Assembly (NCBI GenBank): GCA_964426355.1
Contig: CAYRRA010000039.1
Span: forward strand, 1 to 25,323
DNA length: 25,323 nucleotides
Direction of reading: 5' to 3'
Origin: JAJFTV01 sp964426355
Lineage (GTDB): Bacteria > Chloroflexota > Anaerolineae > Anaerolineales > Anaerolineaceae
The notes under the pieces are model-generated. The model was not told the DNA's origin. It searched no databases and was given only the letters and a program-made list of their open reading frames with translations. This document shows, piece by piece, positions 13,942 to 22,267 of the stretch (positions within the stretch are counted from its first letter, which is position 1; each line of letters starts with the position of its first letter). A program made the position numbers and the translations under genes.

Positions 13942-13965
13942 CTTGCCCGGCACTTGCCGGACAAG
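13942..13965. terminator. Strong hairpin between convergent operons (no T-tract)
   Basis: CTTGCCCGGC and GCCGGACAAG pair with a 4-base loop and a single mismatch. It lies between the AllA-like stop (13876) and the GH32 stop (13988), where a bidirectional terminator would be expected, but neither strand shows a following T-run. Confidence 0.4.
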
Positions 13966-13987
13966 CCAGATCGTTCCTCTCGCGTGG

Positions 13988-15421
13988 CTACTTTTCCCAG
14001 ATGTTTTCCATTTTCCAGATATCGATACCGTGGATCAGCGCTTCGCCCTGCACCGCATTCAACCGCAGCCCCTGGCTGTCTGGGCGTTGCGGGTAAATCC
14101 GTGCAGTCAGGTAACTGCACTCGTTCAGGCAAACCTCCAGCACCGAGTGATCCAAAAACACCCTTACTTTCTGCTGCCCGCCCGCGGCATCCAGCGGCAT
14201 CGCCCGTGGTTCTTTCCGCGCGCTTTCCGAAAGGCTGGAGTGGTCGCGTTCCAGGCGCAGTTCTTTCTTTACGCCGTCAAAACGCAGCCGGGTGTATTCT
14301 TCGCCGGTCGGTGCGCAGCACAGGTCCAGGTCAAAAATATCAGCATCCCCCAGTGAGAAAGAAACCTTGATCTCCAGGGCAAAACCAGCCAAGCCTTGCA
14401 TTTCATCCGGGCAGCCGGGTTTGAGCCGCAGTGGTGCAATCGCTGTGTGCTTGCCGCGCAGAGCTTCCAGCTCCGGCACCGGGCTGCTGAGCAGCTCGCC
14501 GGTGGAGGTATCCAGGCTGAGCTGGCGCGGCAGCGACATCACTCCCGCCCAGCCGGCGCGATTGCAGGCTTCCTGGCTGCGTTCTTCCATAATCCAGCCC
14601 CACATCAGGCGGCGTCCCTGTTCATCCAACATGCTCTGCGGGGCATAAAAAGCAGCATTACCGTGATCGATCTTTCCGCGCAGTAGCGGGATGAAATGCC
14701 GGTCGCGGTACTCACCGCTGAAATACATGCTGTAGAACGGCACCCACTTTCCGGCAATCATATCCATAACAGAAATCGCCAGGATGTAGCGATCCCCAAG
14801 CCGGTAAAATTCCGGACATTCCCACTCGGTGCCGGTGGAAAGACCCTCGTCCTGTGAAAGGTTTCCCAACAAAAGCGGGTTGAGATATTCCCAATTAATC
14901 AGGTCGGGCGAGCGGTAGAGAAACGTTGCACCGCCTTTCCCTTTAATGCCCGATCCAATCACCATATACCAAAAACCATCCTCGAACCAGATGCTGTGAT
15001 CGCGAAAACCGGTCAGGTCGTATCCGGATGGCGTTTTTTTGATGATTGGATTGTTGGGGTGCTTTGCCCATTCCACCAGCCCGGCGTCCTGGCTGATTGC
15101 CATGCAGGGAAGCTGTGCCCGGTCGCGAATGCCGGTATAGATGAAAACCGGCTGACCGTCTTTTACTACAGCGCACCCCGACCAGCAGCCTTCCTGGTCG
15201 GCGCTGCCAGGCGTGGGGGAAAGGGCGATGGGCAGGTGCTCCCAATGCACCAGGTCGCGGCTGGCAGCATGACCCCAGTACTTCAACCCCGGTTCGGGTG
15301 AATCAGGGGTGTACTGGTAAAAGAGATGATAAACACCCTGCCATTGAATCAACCCGTTGGGGTCGTTCAGCCAGTTCGCGGGCGGCAGGAAATGATAAAC
15401 CGGGCGATGATGATCCCTCAT
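13988..15421 (-). CDS. GH32 beta-fructofuranosidase (invertase-like)
   Basis: A 477-residue GH32 enzyme that hydrolyses terminal beta-D-fructofuranosyl groups of sucrose or fructans. The five-bladed propeller starts at once with WLNDPNGL (17-24, nucleophile D20). The acid/base Glu is E201 in ECPEF. The transition-state motif, RDP in most members, reads RDH here (D141 kept, Pro to His at 142). The C-terminal beta-sandwich follows from about residue 340 and includes DHSVLEVCLN, usual for the family. There is no signal peptide, so it is likely cytosolic and acts on imported sugar. Its ATG shares one base with the TGA of the upstream SUMF1-domain gene (TGATG), so translation is probably coupled. 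No sugar transporter is adjacent. Confidence 0.93.
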   Translation of the reverse strand: MRDHHRPVYHFLPPANWLNDPNGLIQWQGVYHLFYQYTPDSPEPGLKYWGHAASRDLVHWEHLPIALSPTPGSADQEGCWSGCAVVKDGQPVFIYTGIRDRAQLPCMAISQDAGLVEWAKHPNNPIIKKTPSGYDLTGFRDHSIWFEDGFWYMVIGSGIKGKGGATFLYRSPDLINWEYLNPLLLGNLSQDEGLSTGTEWECPEFYRLGDRYILAISVMDMIAGKWVPFYSMYFSGEYRDRHFIPLLRGKIDHGNAAFYAPQSMLDEQGRRLMWGWIMEERSQEACNRAGWAGVMSLPRQLSLDTSTGELLSSPVPELEALRGKHTAIAPLRLKPGCPDEMQGLAGFALEIKVSFSLGDADIFDLDLCCAPTGEEYTRLRFDGVKKELRLERDHSSLSESARKEPRAMPLDAAGGQQKVRVFLDHSVLEVCLNECSYLTARIYPQRPDSQGLRLNAVQGEALIHGIDIWKMENIWEK

Positions 15422-16140
15422 CAGCTATTCAGCTTGTCCACATCGAGAACCAGGCGAAAACCACAGCCAGCCACGTTGTCGATGCCGGAATCCTCGGGGC
15501 GGGTAAAGCAGCGGTAAGCACAACGGGCATGGTTCATGGTAAAGAAAGAGGACCCGCCGCGCAGTGCTTTAAAACTTTTCCCGTAAGCTCCGCAGACATA
15601 ATCTGAACCGGGATACGCTTCATACCAGTCGGCGGTCCATTCTTCCACGTTGCCACCCATTTCATACACGCCGTACGGGCTGGCGCTGCCAGGATGGGCA
15701 TACACGCTGGCGGTCATCGCAAATTCACCACGATCCCAGACCAGAGCGTTCTTTTCGCTGAACTCGTTGCCCCAGGACCAGCGGCGACCATCGGTGCCGC
15801 GGGCTGCTTTTTCCCACTCAGCTTCCGTAGGTAGCCGTTTGCCTGCCCATTCGGCATACGCACAGGCTTCGTACCAGGAAATGCGGTGCACAGGGTGATC
15901 CTCAAAACCGGCAGGGATTTCAAAACCGCCCCAGTGACGCGGCGGCAGGGCGCGCGTTTCCAGCATGTATTTTTTATAATCCGAGTTTGTCACCGGATAC
16001 CGGTCGATATAATAATCAGGCAGATAGACCGTACGAATCGGCATTTCCGGGGGAAATTCGTTGCTACCCATAATAAATTCACCGGCAGGGATAAGCACCA
16101 TCTGCCGCCCTTCTTTAGAGGTGATTTCGTTTGGTAACAT
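15421..16140 (-). CDS. SUMF1 (formylglycine-generating enzyme-like) domain protein
   Basis: A 239-residue protein that is essentially one SUMF1/FGE-like fold: MVLIPAGEFIMGS (14-26), PVTNSDYKKYM (49-59), RLPTEAEWEKAARG (102-115), YEMGGNVEEWTADWY (159-173) and RGGSSFF (194-200), ending in GFRLVLD. Genuine formylglycine-generating enzymes carry a copper-binding Cys pair just after RGGS (as in SFLCHASYC). Here that place reads SSFFTMNHARC, and C207, C211 and C226 lie elsewhere, so sulfatase activation is unlikely. No sulfatase gene is nearby. The frame extends upstream to an ATG at 16158, but AAGGA lies inside that extension, 9 bases before the ATG at 16140, which is therefore chosen. Its stop overlaps the GH32 start. 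A carbohydrate-binding or scaffold role with GH32 is possible but not shown. Confidence 0.8.
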   Translation of the reverse strand: MLPNEITSKEGRQMVLIPAGEFIMGSNEFPPEMPIRTVYLPDYYIDRYPVTNSDYKKYMLETRALPPRHWGGFEIPAGFEDHPVHRISWYEACAYAEWAGKRLPTEAEWEKAARGTDGRRWSWGNEFSEKNALVWDRGEFAMTASVYAHPGSASPYGVYEMGGNVEEWTADWYEAYPGSDYVCGAYGKSFKALRGGSSFFTMNHARCAYRCFTRPEDSGIDNVAGCGFRLVLDVDKLNS

Positions 16141-16204
16141 TTTTAGTTTTCCTTTCATCTGGTGAAGTAAGATAATGATACTCTACTTTTCAAATAGATG
16201 AAGG

Positions 16205-19200
16205 CTACCGGCTTTCATGGTCATCGACCAATCGTAAAAAAACAGGCACCACCTCCGGGTCAAAATGCTTCCCTGTTTCCGAGCGAATGTAGTTTATCGT
16301 TCTCTCTTTTGTCCAGGCTGACCGATAGGGACGGTCGGAGAGAAGGGCATCCCATACATCAATAACAGTGAAAATGCGGGCAGCTAAAGGAATTTCTGTG
16401 CCCTTCAACCCGCGCGGATAGCCGCTGCCATCCCACTTTTCATGATGGCAGTAAGGAATATCCAGGGATTGCCCCAGGTAACGGATGGGAGAAAGCATCC
16501 GGTAGGCATACGCAGGATGCTGCTGCATGATTTTCCACTCTTCTGCGCTTAGTGGACCGGGCTTGTTGAGAATGTGGTCAGGGATGCCCATTTTACCAAT
16601 GTCATGCAGCAATGCCCCGCGCCGGATATGCATCAATTCATGATCGTCCACACCCATCTCCACAGCCAATCGCAGCGTCAGGTTGGTCACCCGGTCTGAA
16701 TGACCGTGCGTCTCCATATCGCGCAATTCTAATGCACGCGCCCACCCCTCCAGCGTCTCATCATAAGCCAACGAGAGTTCAATGTTGGATAATTGCAAAT
16801 TACTAAACAGCTCCGAATTGTCTATGGCAATCGCTGCCTGACCTGCCAGCGTGTTCAGAAACTCCAACCATTCACGGTTTGGTTCATGAGGGGAACGGTG
16901 AAACACCTCAAGCACGCCTTTAATCTCACCTTTGGCAATCAACGGAACGCCATGGTATGCACAATACGGTTCAACCGCGAGCAATGCCTTGATGCTTTCG
17001 TGTTCACATTGCGACAGGTCTTTCACCACCAATGGCTGACCCCGAACAGCAACCTGCCCAGCCAAACCCTGCCCAAGCTCAAGGTTGTACCTTTGCAGGA
17101 TGTTGGTTTTAAAACCGCGCCCTTGTTTAAACTCTAACCGTTTGGGTTGTGTACTGTACACCCAGATGGCAGCGGCATCCACGTTAAGTTGTGTTTCCAC
17201 CGCTTCCAGCAACACCTCAAAGATGGGCACAACATCAAAGCTGGTCGTGATGGCTGTGTCGATGGCGCGAAGTGAAGTCAGGCGGCGCGAGCGCAATTGG
17301 GTGGCTTCATGCAAGGATGTGCGGTGCAGTGCATTAGCGGAAGTTTCCGCCAACGAACTCAGCACAACAAGATCATATTCGCTTATCTCGCTATTGCGCC
17401 CGACCCAGATGATGCCCACCACCTCATCTTGCACAATCAATGGCAGACCGGCAGCCTGACCCACACAAGGCAACATTGTCTCCGGAAAAACGCAGTTATC
17501 GTCATGGGTATCTTTAAGCAGGGTGGGGTTGCGGCTGTTGATGACATGATGAGATAAACCTTTTCCAGCAGGAAGACGTTCGCCCGTCATGCCTGACCAT
17601 ATTCCACGTCCCAAGACAAAACGAATCTCATCGTTATCAGGGTCTCTTATTCCTAACAGGGCACCATCAATATTCATGATCTTCATGAACTGGTCAAGGA
17701 TAACCGGGTACATTTCCAACTCATTGGTTGCAGAACGCAGTTCGGTGGAAAGGGAAATAATTGCTTCGCGCAGCCATTCGTTCAGATGCCGTTCGGTTAT
17801 ATCATCCATCATCATGATCGAGCCAACAACTTCTTCCCTGGCATTGTAACGCGGCACAAGCCGGACCCACAAAAAAGCCCGCTTGCCCCAATGGGACGTG
17901 TACCAGGTTTCCAATTCCTGTCGCTGTTGTGATTCAATTGTATGATGAAATTTTTCAACTAAGCCAGGTTCTTTCATCTTGAGCAGCTCGAGTAAGTTTA
18001 ATTGCAGGGTGGCGTCTCTCCCCGGTGCCCCGAGAATCTGCAAACTGCTCGCGTTGGCATTGGTGATGTACCCCTTTTGATCCAGGGTGATGATGCCAAT
18101 GGGAGCCTGCTCAAACAGTGTGCTTGTGTGTAGTTCAGACTCATACAGCGCTTCCTCAACCTGGTGCTTTTCGGTCACATCTTCTCCGGAACTCAGCATA
18201 CCGGTGATGTTACCCTCTGCATCTCGCAAAAACAGGTTATCCCATGCTATCTTTCGCTGGCTGCCATCGGAACAGAGTACAGTACTTTCACGGGCTGTGA
18301 GCACGCTGATTTCACCATTCATCAAGCGTTTATAGTTCACTTTAAATTTTTCCCGGTATTCCGGTAGCACAAAATGATCGATCCAGACCTTGCCAAGAAT
18401 TTGCTCTTCTGTAACCTTCAAAAGCTGGCAGCCGCGTGGGTTAATCAGCGTAACGCGTCCTTCGCGATCCTGCCCCAGTATCACCGCGCTGGAAACATCC
18501 AGCAGCGTTTTTGAATGCGCACGCTCGCGCTCGAGCGCCTCTTGTGCCTCTCGCTCACGCGTGACATCGCGGGCAAAGTTCAGCGTAGCAGGTTTTTTAT
18601 GCCAGCTAATCGGTATGGGGTTTACTTCCAACCAGCGTGTTTCTCCGAGCGCATCAATGATGCGAATATCATAACGCCCGATCGTCTCCCATGTTTCAAT
18701 CGGCTGCGCTAAAACCGGGAGAATAGCATCTCTATCTTTTGGATGGATAAATTCTCTGATATCGATCCGGTTCAATTCTTCAGTCGTGTAACCGCTGATG
18801 TCTGCTGTTTTTGCGTTAAAAAACTTCAGCATACCATCTTGAATGACAAAAATAGCTTCCTCCGCATTTTCAACCACCAAGCGGTATCTCTCTTCACGCT
18901 CAAGCACCGCTTCTTCCATTTTTTTGCGGTCATGGATGTCCACGCTGACCATGATGACGGATTCGGTTTTTCCGGCAGCGTTGTGAACCGGTTGAATACT
19001 GTGACGGAACCAGCGTGATTCTTCACCTACCGGCAGAAAGATTTCAGCAATCTGCCCCTGTCCGGTTTCACAGATTTCCTGAATGGATTTCAGCCATTCC
19101 CTGGTAATTTCCGGGGGAAACATTGTCGTGATATTCTTGTCAACCAGGTCTTCCGGTTTGCGATGATGATAGGCAGCCATGGTACTGTTGACAAATTGGA

Positions 19201-19951
19201 TGTTTCCCTGCCGGTCCAGCAGCGCAATGGATTCGTTGCTGTTCTCAATGAGTTGATGAAACCGCTCTTCGCTTTCCTGTAGTGCTGCTTTGGCGCTTTG
19301 AACCACATCGATCACAGATTGCATTTCCTGGTTGGATTGTTGCAGCCGAAACCGGATGCGTTGAAAGTACAGCATCAAAAAACTCACACCGCTCAGCATT
19401 CCCAACAACACGCTGCTCACATTCACCCAGGGAGATACCGGCTCACGAGCCCATAAGGATTTAGCCAGGATTTGAAGACCAAAAAGGATAAACCCCAACC
19501 CACAGACTTTGGCAGTTGTTGTCTTTATTTCCAGGCGTGACAAAATAGTCACACCGGTGCACAGGAACGTACCTGCAACCACTGCAGAGACGGTGAAGGT
19601 CAAGAAACGGGGTTGCACCTGGAAAATGACCGCAGCGATCACCCAGGCAAACGCAGCCAGGATAATATAAAGCCAGTGCCGTGGAAATTCCGCCTGTGCC
19701 AGTCTGTATGCCCCCCATGCCAGGAAAAACCCGCTGGCAAGAACCAGACCATACAGGATAATCTGCAGCAAGGCAGAGGAATTATCGTCGAAAATTATCT
19801 GCAGAACAAAACTCAACGAGAACAGTCCCCACCCAAACGCCCATAAACGCGTAAATTTTTCTCGATCCAGCCAATAGAGATACAAAAAAATAATGGAAAG
19901 CGTCAGCGTACCCAATAATCCAGGGAAAAAGTCAAAATCGAACGGAATCAT
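16205..19951 (-). CDS. Membrane PAS-GAF-HD-GYP sensor, predicted c-di-GMP phosphodiesterase
   Basis: A 1248-residue signalling protein. Seven hydrophobic segments fill residues 12-196, then four PAS domains (about 228-343, 350-465, 475-595, 603-722), two GAF domains (about 735-880 and 895-1047) and a C-terminal HD-GYP domain (1060-1245). Catalytic elements are intact: HDIGK with H1116 and D1117, HHEKWDGSGYP with G1177, Y1178, P1179, and the flanking DRPYR segment. HD-GYP enzymes hydrolyse cyclic-di-GMP to pGpG and GMP. The stack of PAS/GAF modules suggests integration of membrane, redox or small-molecule cues, ligands unknown. GAAGG sits 5 bases before the ATG. It lies 64 bases upstream of the SUMF1-GH32 pair in the same direction. 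A sigma-54-like element at 20124-20139 is upstream. No kinase domain is present. Confidence 0.92.
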   Translation of the reverse strand: MIPFDFDFFPGLLGTLTLSIIFLYLYWLDREKFTRLWAFGWGLFSLSFVLQIIFDDNSSALLQIILYGLVLASGFFLAWGAYRLAQAEFPRHWLYIILAAFAWVIAAVIFQVQPRFLTFTVSAVVAGTFLCTGVTILSRLEIKTTTAKVCGLGFILFGLQILAKSLWAREPVSPWVNVSSVLLGMLSGVSFLMLYFQRIRFRLQQSNQEMQSVIDVVQSAKAALQESEERFHQLIENSNESIALLDRQGNIQFVNSTMAAYHHRKPEDLVDKNITTMFPPEITREWLKSIQEICETGQGQIAEIFLPVGEESRWFRHSIQPVHNAAGKTESVIMVSVDIHDRKKMEEAVLEREERYRLVVENAEEAIFVIQDGMLKFFNAKTADISGYTTEELNRIDIREFIHPKDRDAILPVLAQPIETWETIGRYDIRIIDALGETRWLEVNPIPISWHKKPATLNFARDVTREREAQEALERERAHSKTLLDVSSAVILGQDREGRVTLINPRGCQLLKVTEEQILGKVWIDHFVLPEYREKFKVNYKRLMNGEISVLTARESTVLCSDGSQRKIAWDNLFLRDAEGNITGMLSSGEDVTEKHQVEEALYESELHTSTLFEQAPIGIITLDQKGYITNANASSLQILGAPGRDATLQLNLLELLKMKEPGLVEKFHHTIESQQRQELETWYTSHWGKRAFLWVRLVPRYNAREEVVGSIMMMDDITERHLNEWLREAIISLSTELRSATNELEMYPVILDQFMKIMNIDGALLGIRDPDNDEIRFVLGRGIWSGMTGERLPAGKGLSHHVINSRNPTLLKDTHDDNCVFPETMLPCVGQAAGLPLIVQDEVVGIIWVGRNSEISEYDLVVLSSLAETSANALHRTSLHEATQLRSRRLTSLRAIDTAITTSFDVVPIFEVLLEAVETQLNVDAAAIWVYSTQPKRLEFKQGRGFKTNILQRYNLELGQGLAGQVAVRGQPLVVKDLSQCEHESIKALLAVEPYCAYHGVPLIAKGEIKGVLEVFHRSPHEPNREWLEFLNTLAGQAAIAIDNSELFSNLQLSNIELSLAYDETLEGWARALELRDMETHGHSDRVTNLTLRLAVEMGVDDHELMHIRRGALLHDIGKMGIPDHILNKPGPLSAEEWKIMQQHPAYAYRMLSPIRYLGQSLDIPYCHHEKWDGSGYPRGLKGTEIPLAARIFTVIDVWDALLSDRPYRSAWTKERTINYIRSETGKHFDPEVVPVFLRLVDDHESR

Positions 19952-20123
19952 GAGTCCCTTCGTTCTGTACTATCACAAAGAAAATTGACCAGGCTGCAAA
20001 TAACGGACTGCCTGGGTTTCTGAAAGCGTACACCCAAGAATATGGATATCAATGATACTCCCTCGAACAGAACCGGTATCGCACAACCGGCAGCTATGGC
20101 GGCATAATAGACCCCTTTACTTC

Positions 20124-20139
20124 TGCAATTTTTATGCCA
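20124..20139 (-). promoter_or_regulatory. Sigma-54-like -24/-12 element upstream of HD-GYP sensor
   Basis: On the minus strand TGGCAT (20134-20139), five A, then TTGCA (20124-20128), matching the TGGCAC-N5-TTGCA layout with GG and GC 12 bases apart. Transcription would start about 160 bases before the sensor ATG. Many Chloroflexota are thought to lack RpoN, so the match may be chance in A-rich sequence. Confidence 0.3.
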
Positions 20140-20399
20140 ATGAGAGCGTTTTATCAATATCATTCCAATCAAAAAATATCATTGGTGAAGAACAAAATAC
20201 CTTCTGGAATGCTGCACTATTGACGTTCCTGAACACAAACGATGTCACAAATCCCTATCGCCTTTCATTTCACACCTATAATTTTATCGGATACAGGGAA
20301 AAAATTGAGAGAACAGACTTTACAGAATCGTGAAGTAAGCCGCGATGATCCCTGTCACTTGGTTTTCTGAATGAAGTGCCTGTTTACCAAAAATGCAAA

Positions 20400-20431
20400 G
20401 AGGCTGCCTGATAAGGCAGCCTCGTATTTTT
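20400..20431. terminator. Rho-independent terminator, probably bidirectional
   Basis: A perfect 10-bp GC-rich stem, GAGGCTGCCT (20400-20409) and AGGCAGCCTC (20414-20423), closes a GATA loop. T-rich sequence follows on the plus strand (TTTTT at 20427-20431), and on the minus strand the stem is followed by TTTGCATTTTT. It lies about 125 bases after the glutamine synthetase stop and is the expected end of that minus-strand transcript. Confidence 0.85.
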
Positions 20432-20547
20432 AACTCTCACTCGATAATCAACGAGTGGTCATCTTTTCAACCGCAATCGCAAGCCTTTGACGCCTATCCG
20501 AACACTACTATTTGAACTTCCCGGCAAACCAGCCCAGGATGAACCCA

Positions 20548-21969
20548 TTAACAATCAAAATTCATTTCGATTTCATAAGGATGCGGGCGGTTGCGGATTT
20601 CCATAATTTCTTTCTCGCGTTTTCGACTGACCCATTTTTCCAACAGTTCTTTCGAAAAGACACCGCCTTCCAACAAAAAGTCGTGATCGTTCTCCAACGC
20701 TTCCAATGCTTCCTCCAACGAACCGGGCAGTTTCATGATTTGCTCGCGCTCTGAAGAGCTCCAATCGAACACATTAGCATCGATCGGACCAAATCCTAAT
20801 TCGGTGGGATCCAGTTGACGCTTGATACCGTCCAGACCTGCCATTAGCTGCGCAGCAAGCGCCAGGTAGATATTGCAGGCAGCATCGGGTGGGCGGAATT
20901 CGATCCGCGTGGTATCCGGTTTGTTGGCATACTTGGGGATGCGAATGGCTGCGCTGCGGTTGCCCAGCGAAAAGAATGCATTAACCGGTGCTTCAAAGCC
21001 AGGGACCAGTCGTTTGTACGAGTTGGTGATGGGGTTGGTCAATGCCAGCAGCGCCCTGCCGTGAACCAGTAACCCTGCAATGTAATGAAATGCGGTTCGG
21101 CTCAATTTTGCATAACCATTGGGGTCATAGAAGAGATTTTTTCCATCCGCCATCAGGTATTGATGAAAATGTAAACCGTTGCCTGCTTCGCCGTAAAGCG
21201 GCTTGGGCATGAAGGTGGCAGTGACACCCGCCTGATGCGCTGCCATCTTTGTGACGTACTTGATCAACATGCCAGAATCCCCGGCTTCCATAATCCCCAG
21301 TAATGGCACTTCAATCTCAACCTGTCCGGGTCCCCCCACTTCATGATGGTGATATTTTACCGGTACATGCATGTCTTCAAGATGGCTGGTGATTTTTGCG
21401 CGCAGGTTGTAATATCGATCGCGCGGCGGCGCAGCATGATAACCACCATGCAGGGTATTGAAGAAACCATCTCCATCCTTACCGGGTTTCCAGTTAATTT
21501 CCTCAGAATCAACCCGGTAACCGGAGGCATGAATCTGGTTCGCAAAGCTTACTGAGTTAAAAATATAGAACTCAAATTCAGGTCCCCAGATGCTTTTATC
21601 CGCAATTCCCTGGCTGCGCATGTAATTTTCCGCCTTCTGGGCAATGTTGCGCGGGTCATGAATATACAACTCTTTGGTATCAGCTTCATAGGCTGTGCAA
21701 ATAAAACTCAATGCCGGGTCATCCCAGAAGGGGTCCATCACTCCGGTCTCCAGATGAGGGATGAGCACCATATCACCTGATTTTACACTCCGAAACCCGA
21801 CCGATGATGCATCAAAACCAATACCGTCTTGCATCAGTTGCGGGGTGAACTGACTGGCAGGAAGTGTCAGATGATGCCAGCCACCCCATAAATCGGTGAA
21901 CTTCAAATCGATCACCTTCACCCCTTTTTCGTTTATAAAATCCTTCACCATTTCAAACGTATCAAACAT
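20548..21969 (-). CDS. glnA: Type I glutamine synthetase
   Basis: ATP-dependent ligase joining glutamate and ammonia to glutamine, in the cytosol as a dodecamer. The 473-residue product shows the GS-I motifs: EFEF metal ligands (131-134), HHHEVGGPGQVEIE (207-220), GNGLHFHQ (263-270), NSYKRLVPG (316-324), RSAAIRIP (338-345) and RIEFRPPD (355-362). The extra segment between the first metal motif and HHHEV resembles the GSI-beta insertion. At the position of the adenylylated Tyr397 of enteric enzymes (NLYDL) the protein has NVFDW with F401, so adenylylation control is not expected. An ATG at 21984 exists, but its codons contain the GGAGAG ribosome site, so the ATG at 21969 is the start. The gene is alone, with its own promoter region and terminator. 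Confidence 0.95.
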   Translation of the reverse strand: MFDTFEMVKDFINEKGVKVIDLKFTDLWGGWHHLTLPASQFTPQLMQDGIGFDASSVGFRSVKSGDMVLIPHLETGVMDPFWDDPALSFICTAYEADTKELYIHDPRNIAQKAENYMRSQGIADKSIWGPEFEFYIFNSVSFANQIHASGYRVDSEEINWKPGKDGDGFFNTLHGGYHAAPPRDRYYNLRAKITSHLEDMHVPVKYHHHEVGGPGQVEIEVPLLGIMEAGDSGMLIKYVTKMAAHQAGVTATFMPKPLYGEAGNGLHFHQYLMADGKNLFYDPNGYAKLSRTAFHYIAGLLVHGRALLALTNPITNSYKRLVPGFEAPVNAFFSLGNRSAAIRIPKYANKPDTTRIEFRPPDAACNIYLALAAQLMAGLDGIKRQLDPTELGFGPIDANVFDWSSSEREQIMKLPGSLEEALEALENDHDFLLEGGVFSKELLEKWVSRKREKEIMEIRNRPHPYEIEMNFDC

Positions 21970-22104
21970 GTCGATTCTCTCCATTTTTATGAATGATCTC
22001 TGATTGCATGTGATTTACAGAATAGTTTCAACTGCGGAACCGGTGTTTCAGTCGTTCCACAGCAACCAATATTTTAGCCAGCTTGATATGGGATTCACAG
22101 TAAT

Positions 22105-22137
22105 AAATGACAGGGGGATTTTGCTAAAATGTCATTT
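22105..22137. promoter_or_regulatory. 8-bp-arm inverted repeat upstream of glnA, candidate operator
   Basis: AAATGACA (22105-22112) and TGTCATTT (22130-22137) form a perfect inverted repeat around 17 bases that contain a smaller palindrome, ATTTTGCTAAAAT. It lies just downstream of the predicted glnA transcription start, where it could be an operator or an early leader hairpin. Confidence 0.45.
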
Positions 22138-22147
22138 TTTTATACCA

Positions 22148-22176
22148 TTTATAACACATAGATGATCTCTTTTTAA
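22148..22176 (-). promoter_or_regulatory. Candidate glnA promoter (TTAAAA, 17 bp, TATAAA)
   Basis: On the minus strand TTAAAA at 22171-22176 (4 of 6 consensus), a 17-base spacer and TATAAA at 22148-22153 (5 of 6). Transcription would start near 22141, giving a leader of about 170 bases that begins with the inverted repeat. Another TATAAA at 22139-22144 lacks a -35. Confidence 0.4.
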
Positions 22177-22267
22177 AGTAAACATGGGATCGGTAATCTT
22201 GCACACCTTCCCATCTCAACGGGAAATATAACAGGCAACAAATGATGGATTTACACGAGCAGGGAGG

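Larger units (their letters stand above)
19952..20547. other. 596-base gap without a confident gene; leader and terminator region
   Basis: Between the HD-GYP sensor start and the glutamine synthetase stop there is no supported gene. It contains a sigma-54-like element (minus, 20124-20139), a 71-codon minus-strand frame (ATG near 20163, ending in an ATGA overlap with the sensor start at 19948) with one hydrophobic segment but no ribosome site, the terminator hairpin at 20400-20431 and a second inverted repeat, CACTCG/CGAGTG, at 20438-20457. The small frame and the sigma-54-like element overlap, so at most one of them is likely real. Confidence 0.6.

Noticed and set aside
15421..16140. True sulfatase-activating formylglycine-generating enzyme
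   Set aside because: The Cys pair after RGGS is absent and no sulfatase gene is nearby, so only a SUMF1-fold call is made.
20438..20457. CACTCG/CGAGTG hairpin as a second glutamine synthetase terminator
   Set aside because: It has only 6-bp arms and no following T-run on the minus strand; the stronger hairpin at 20400-20423 explains termination.
22105..22137. Possible GlnR/TnrA box upstream of glnA
   Set aside because: The TGTNA-N7-TNACA consensus requires inward-facing half-sites at short spacing; here the half-sites face outward with 17 bases between them.
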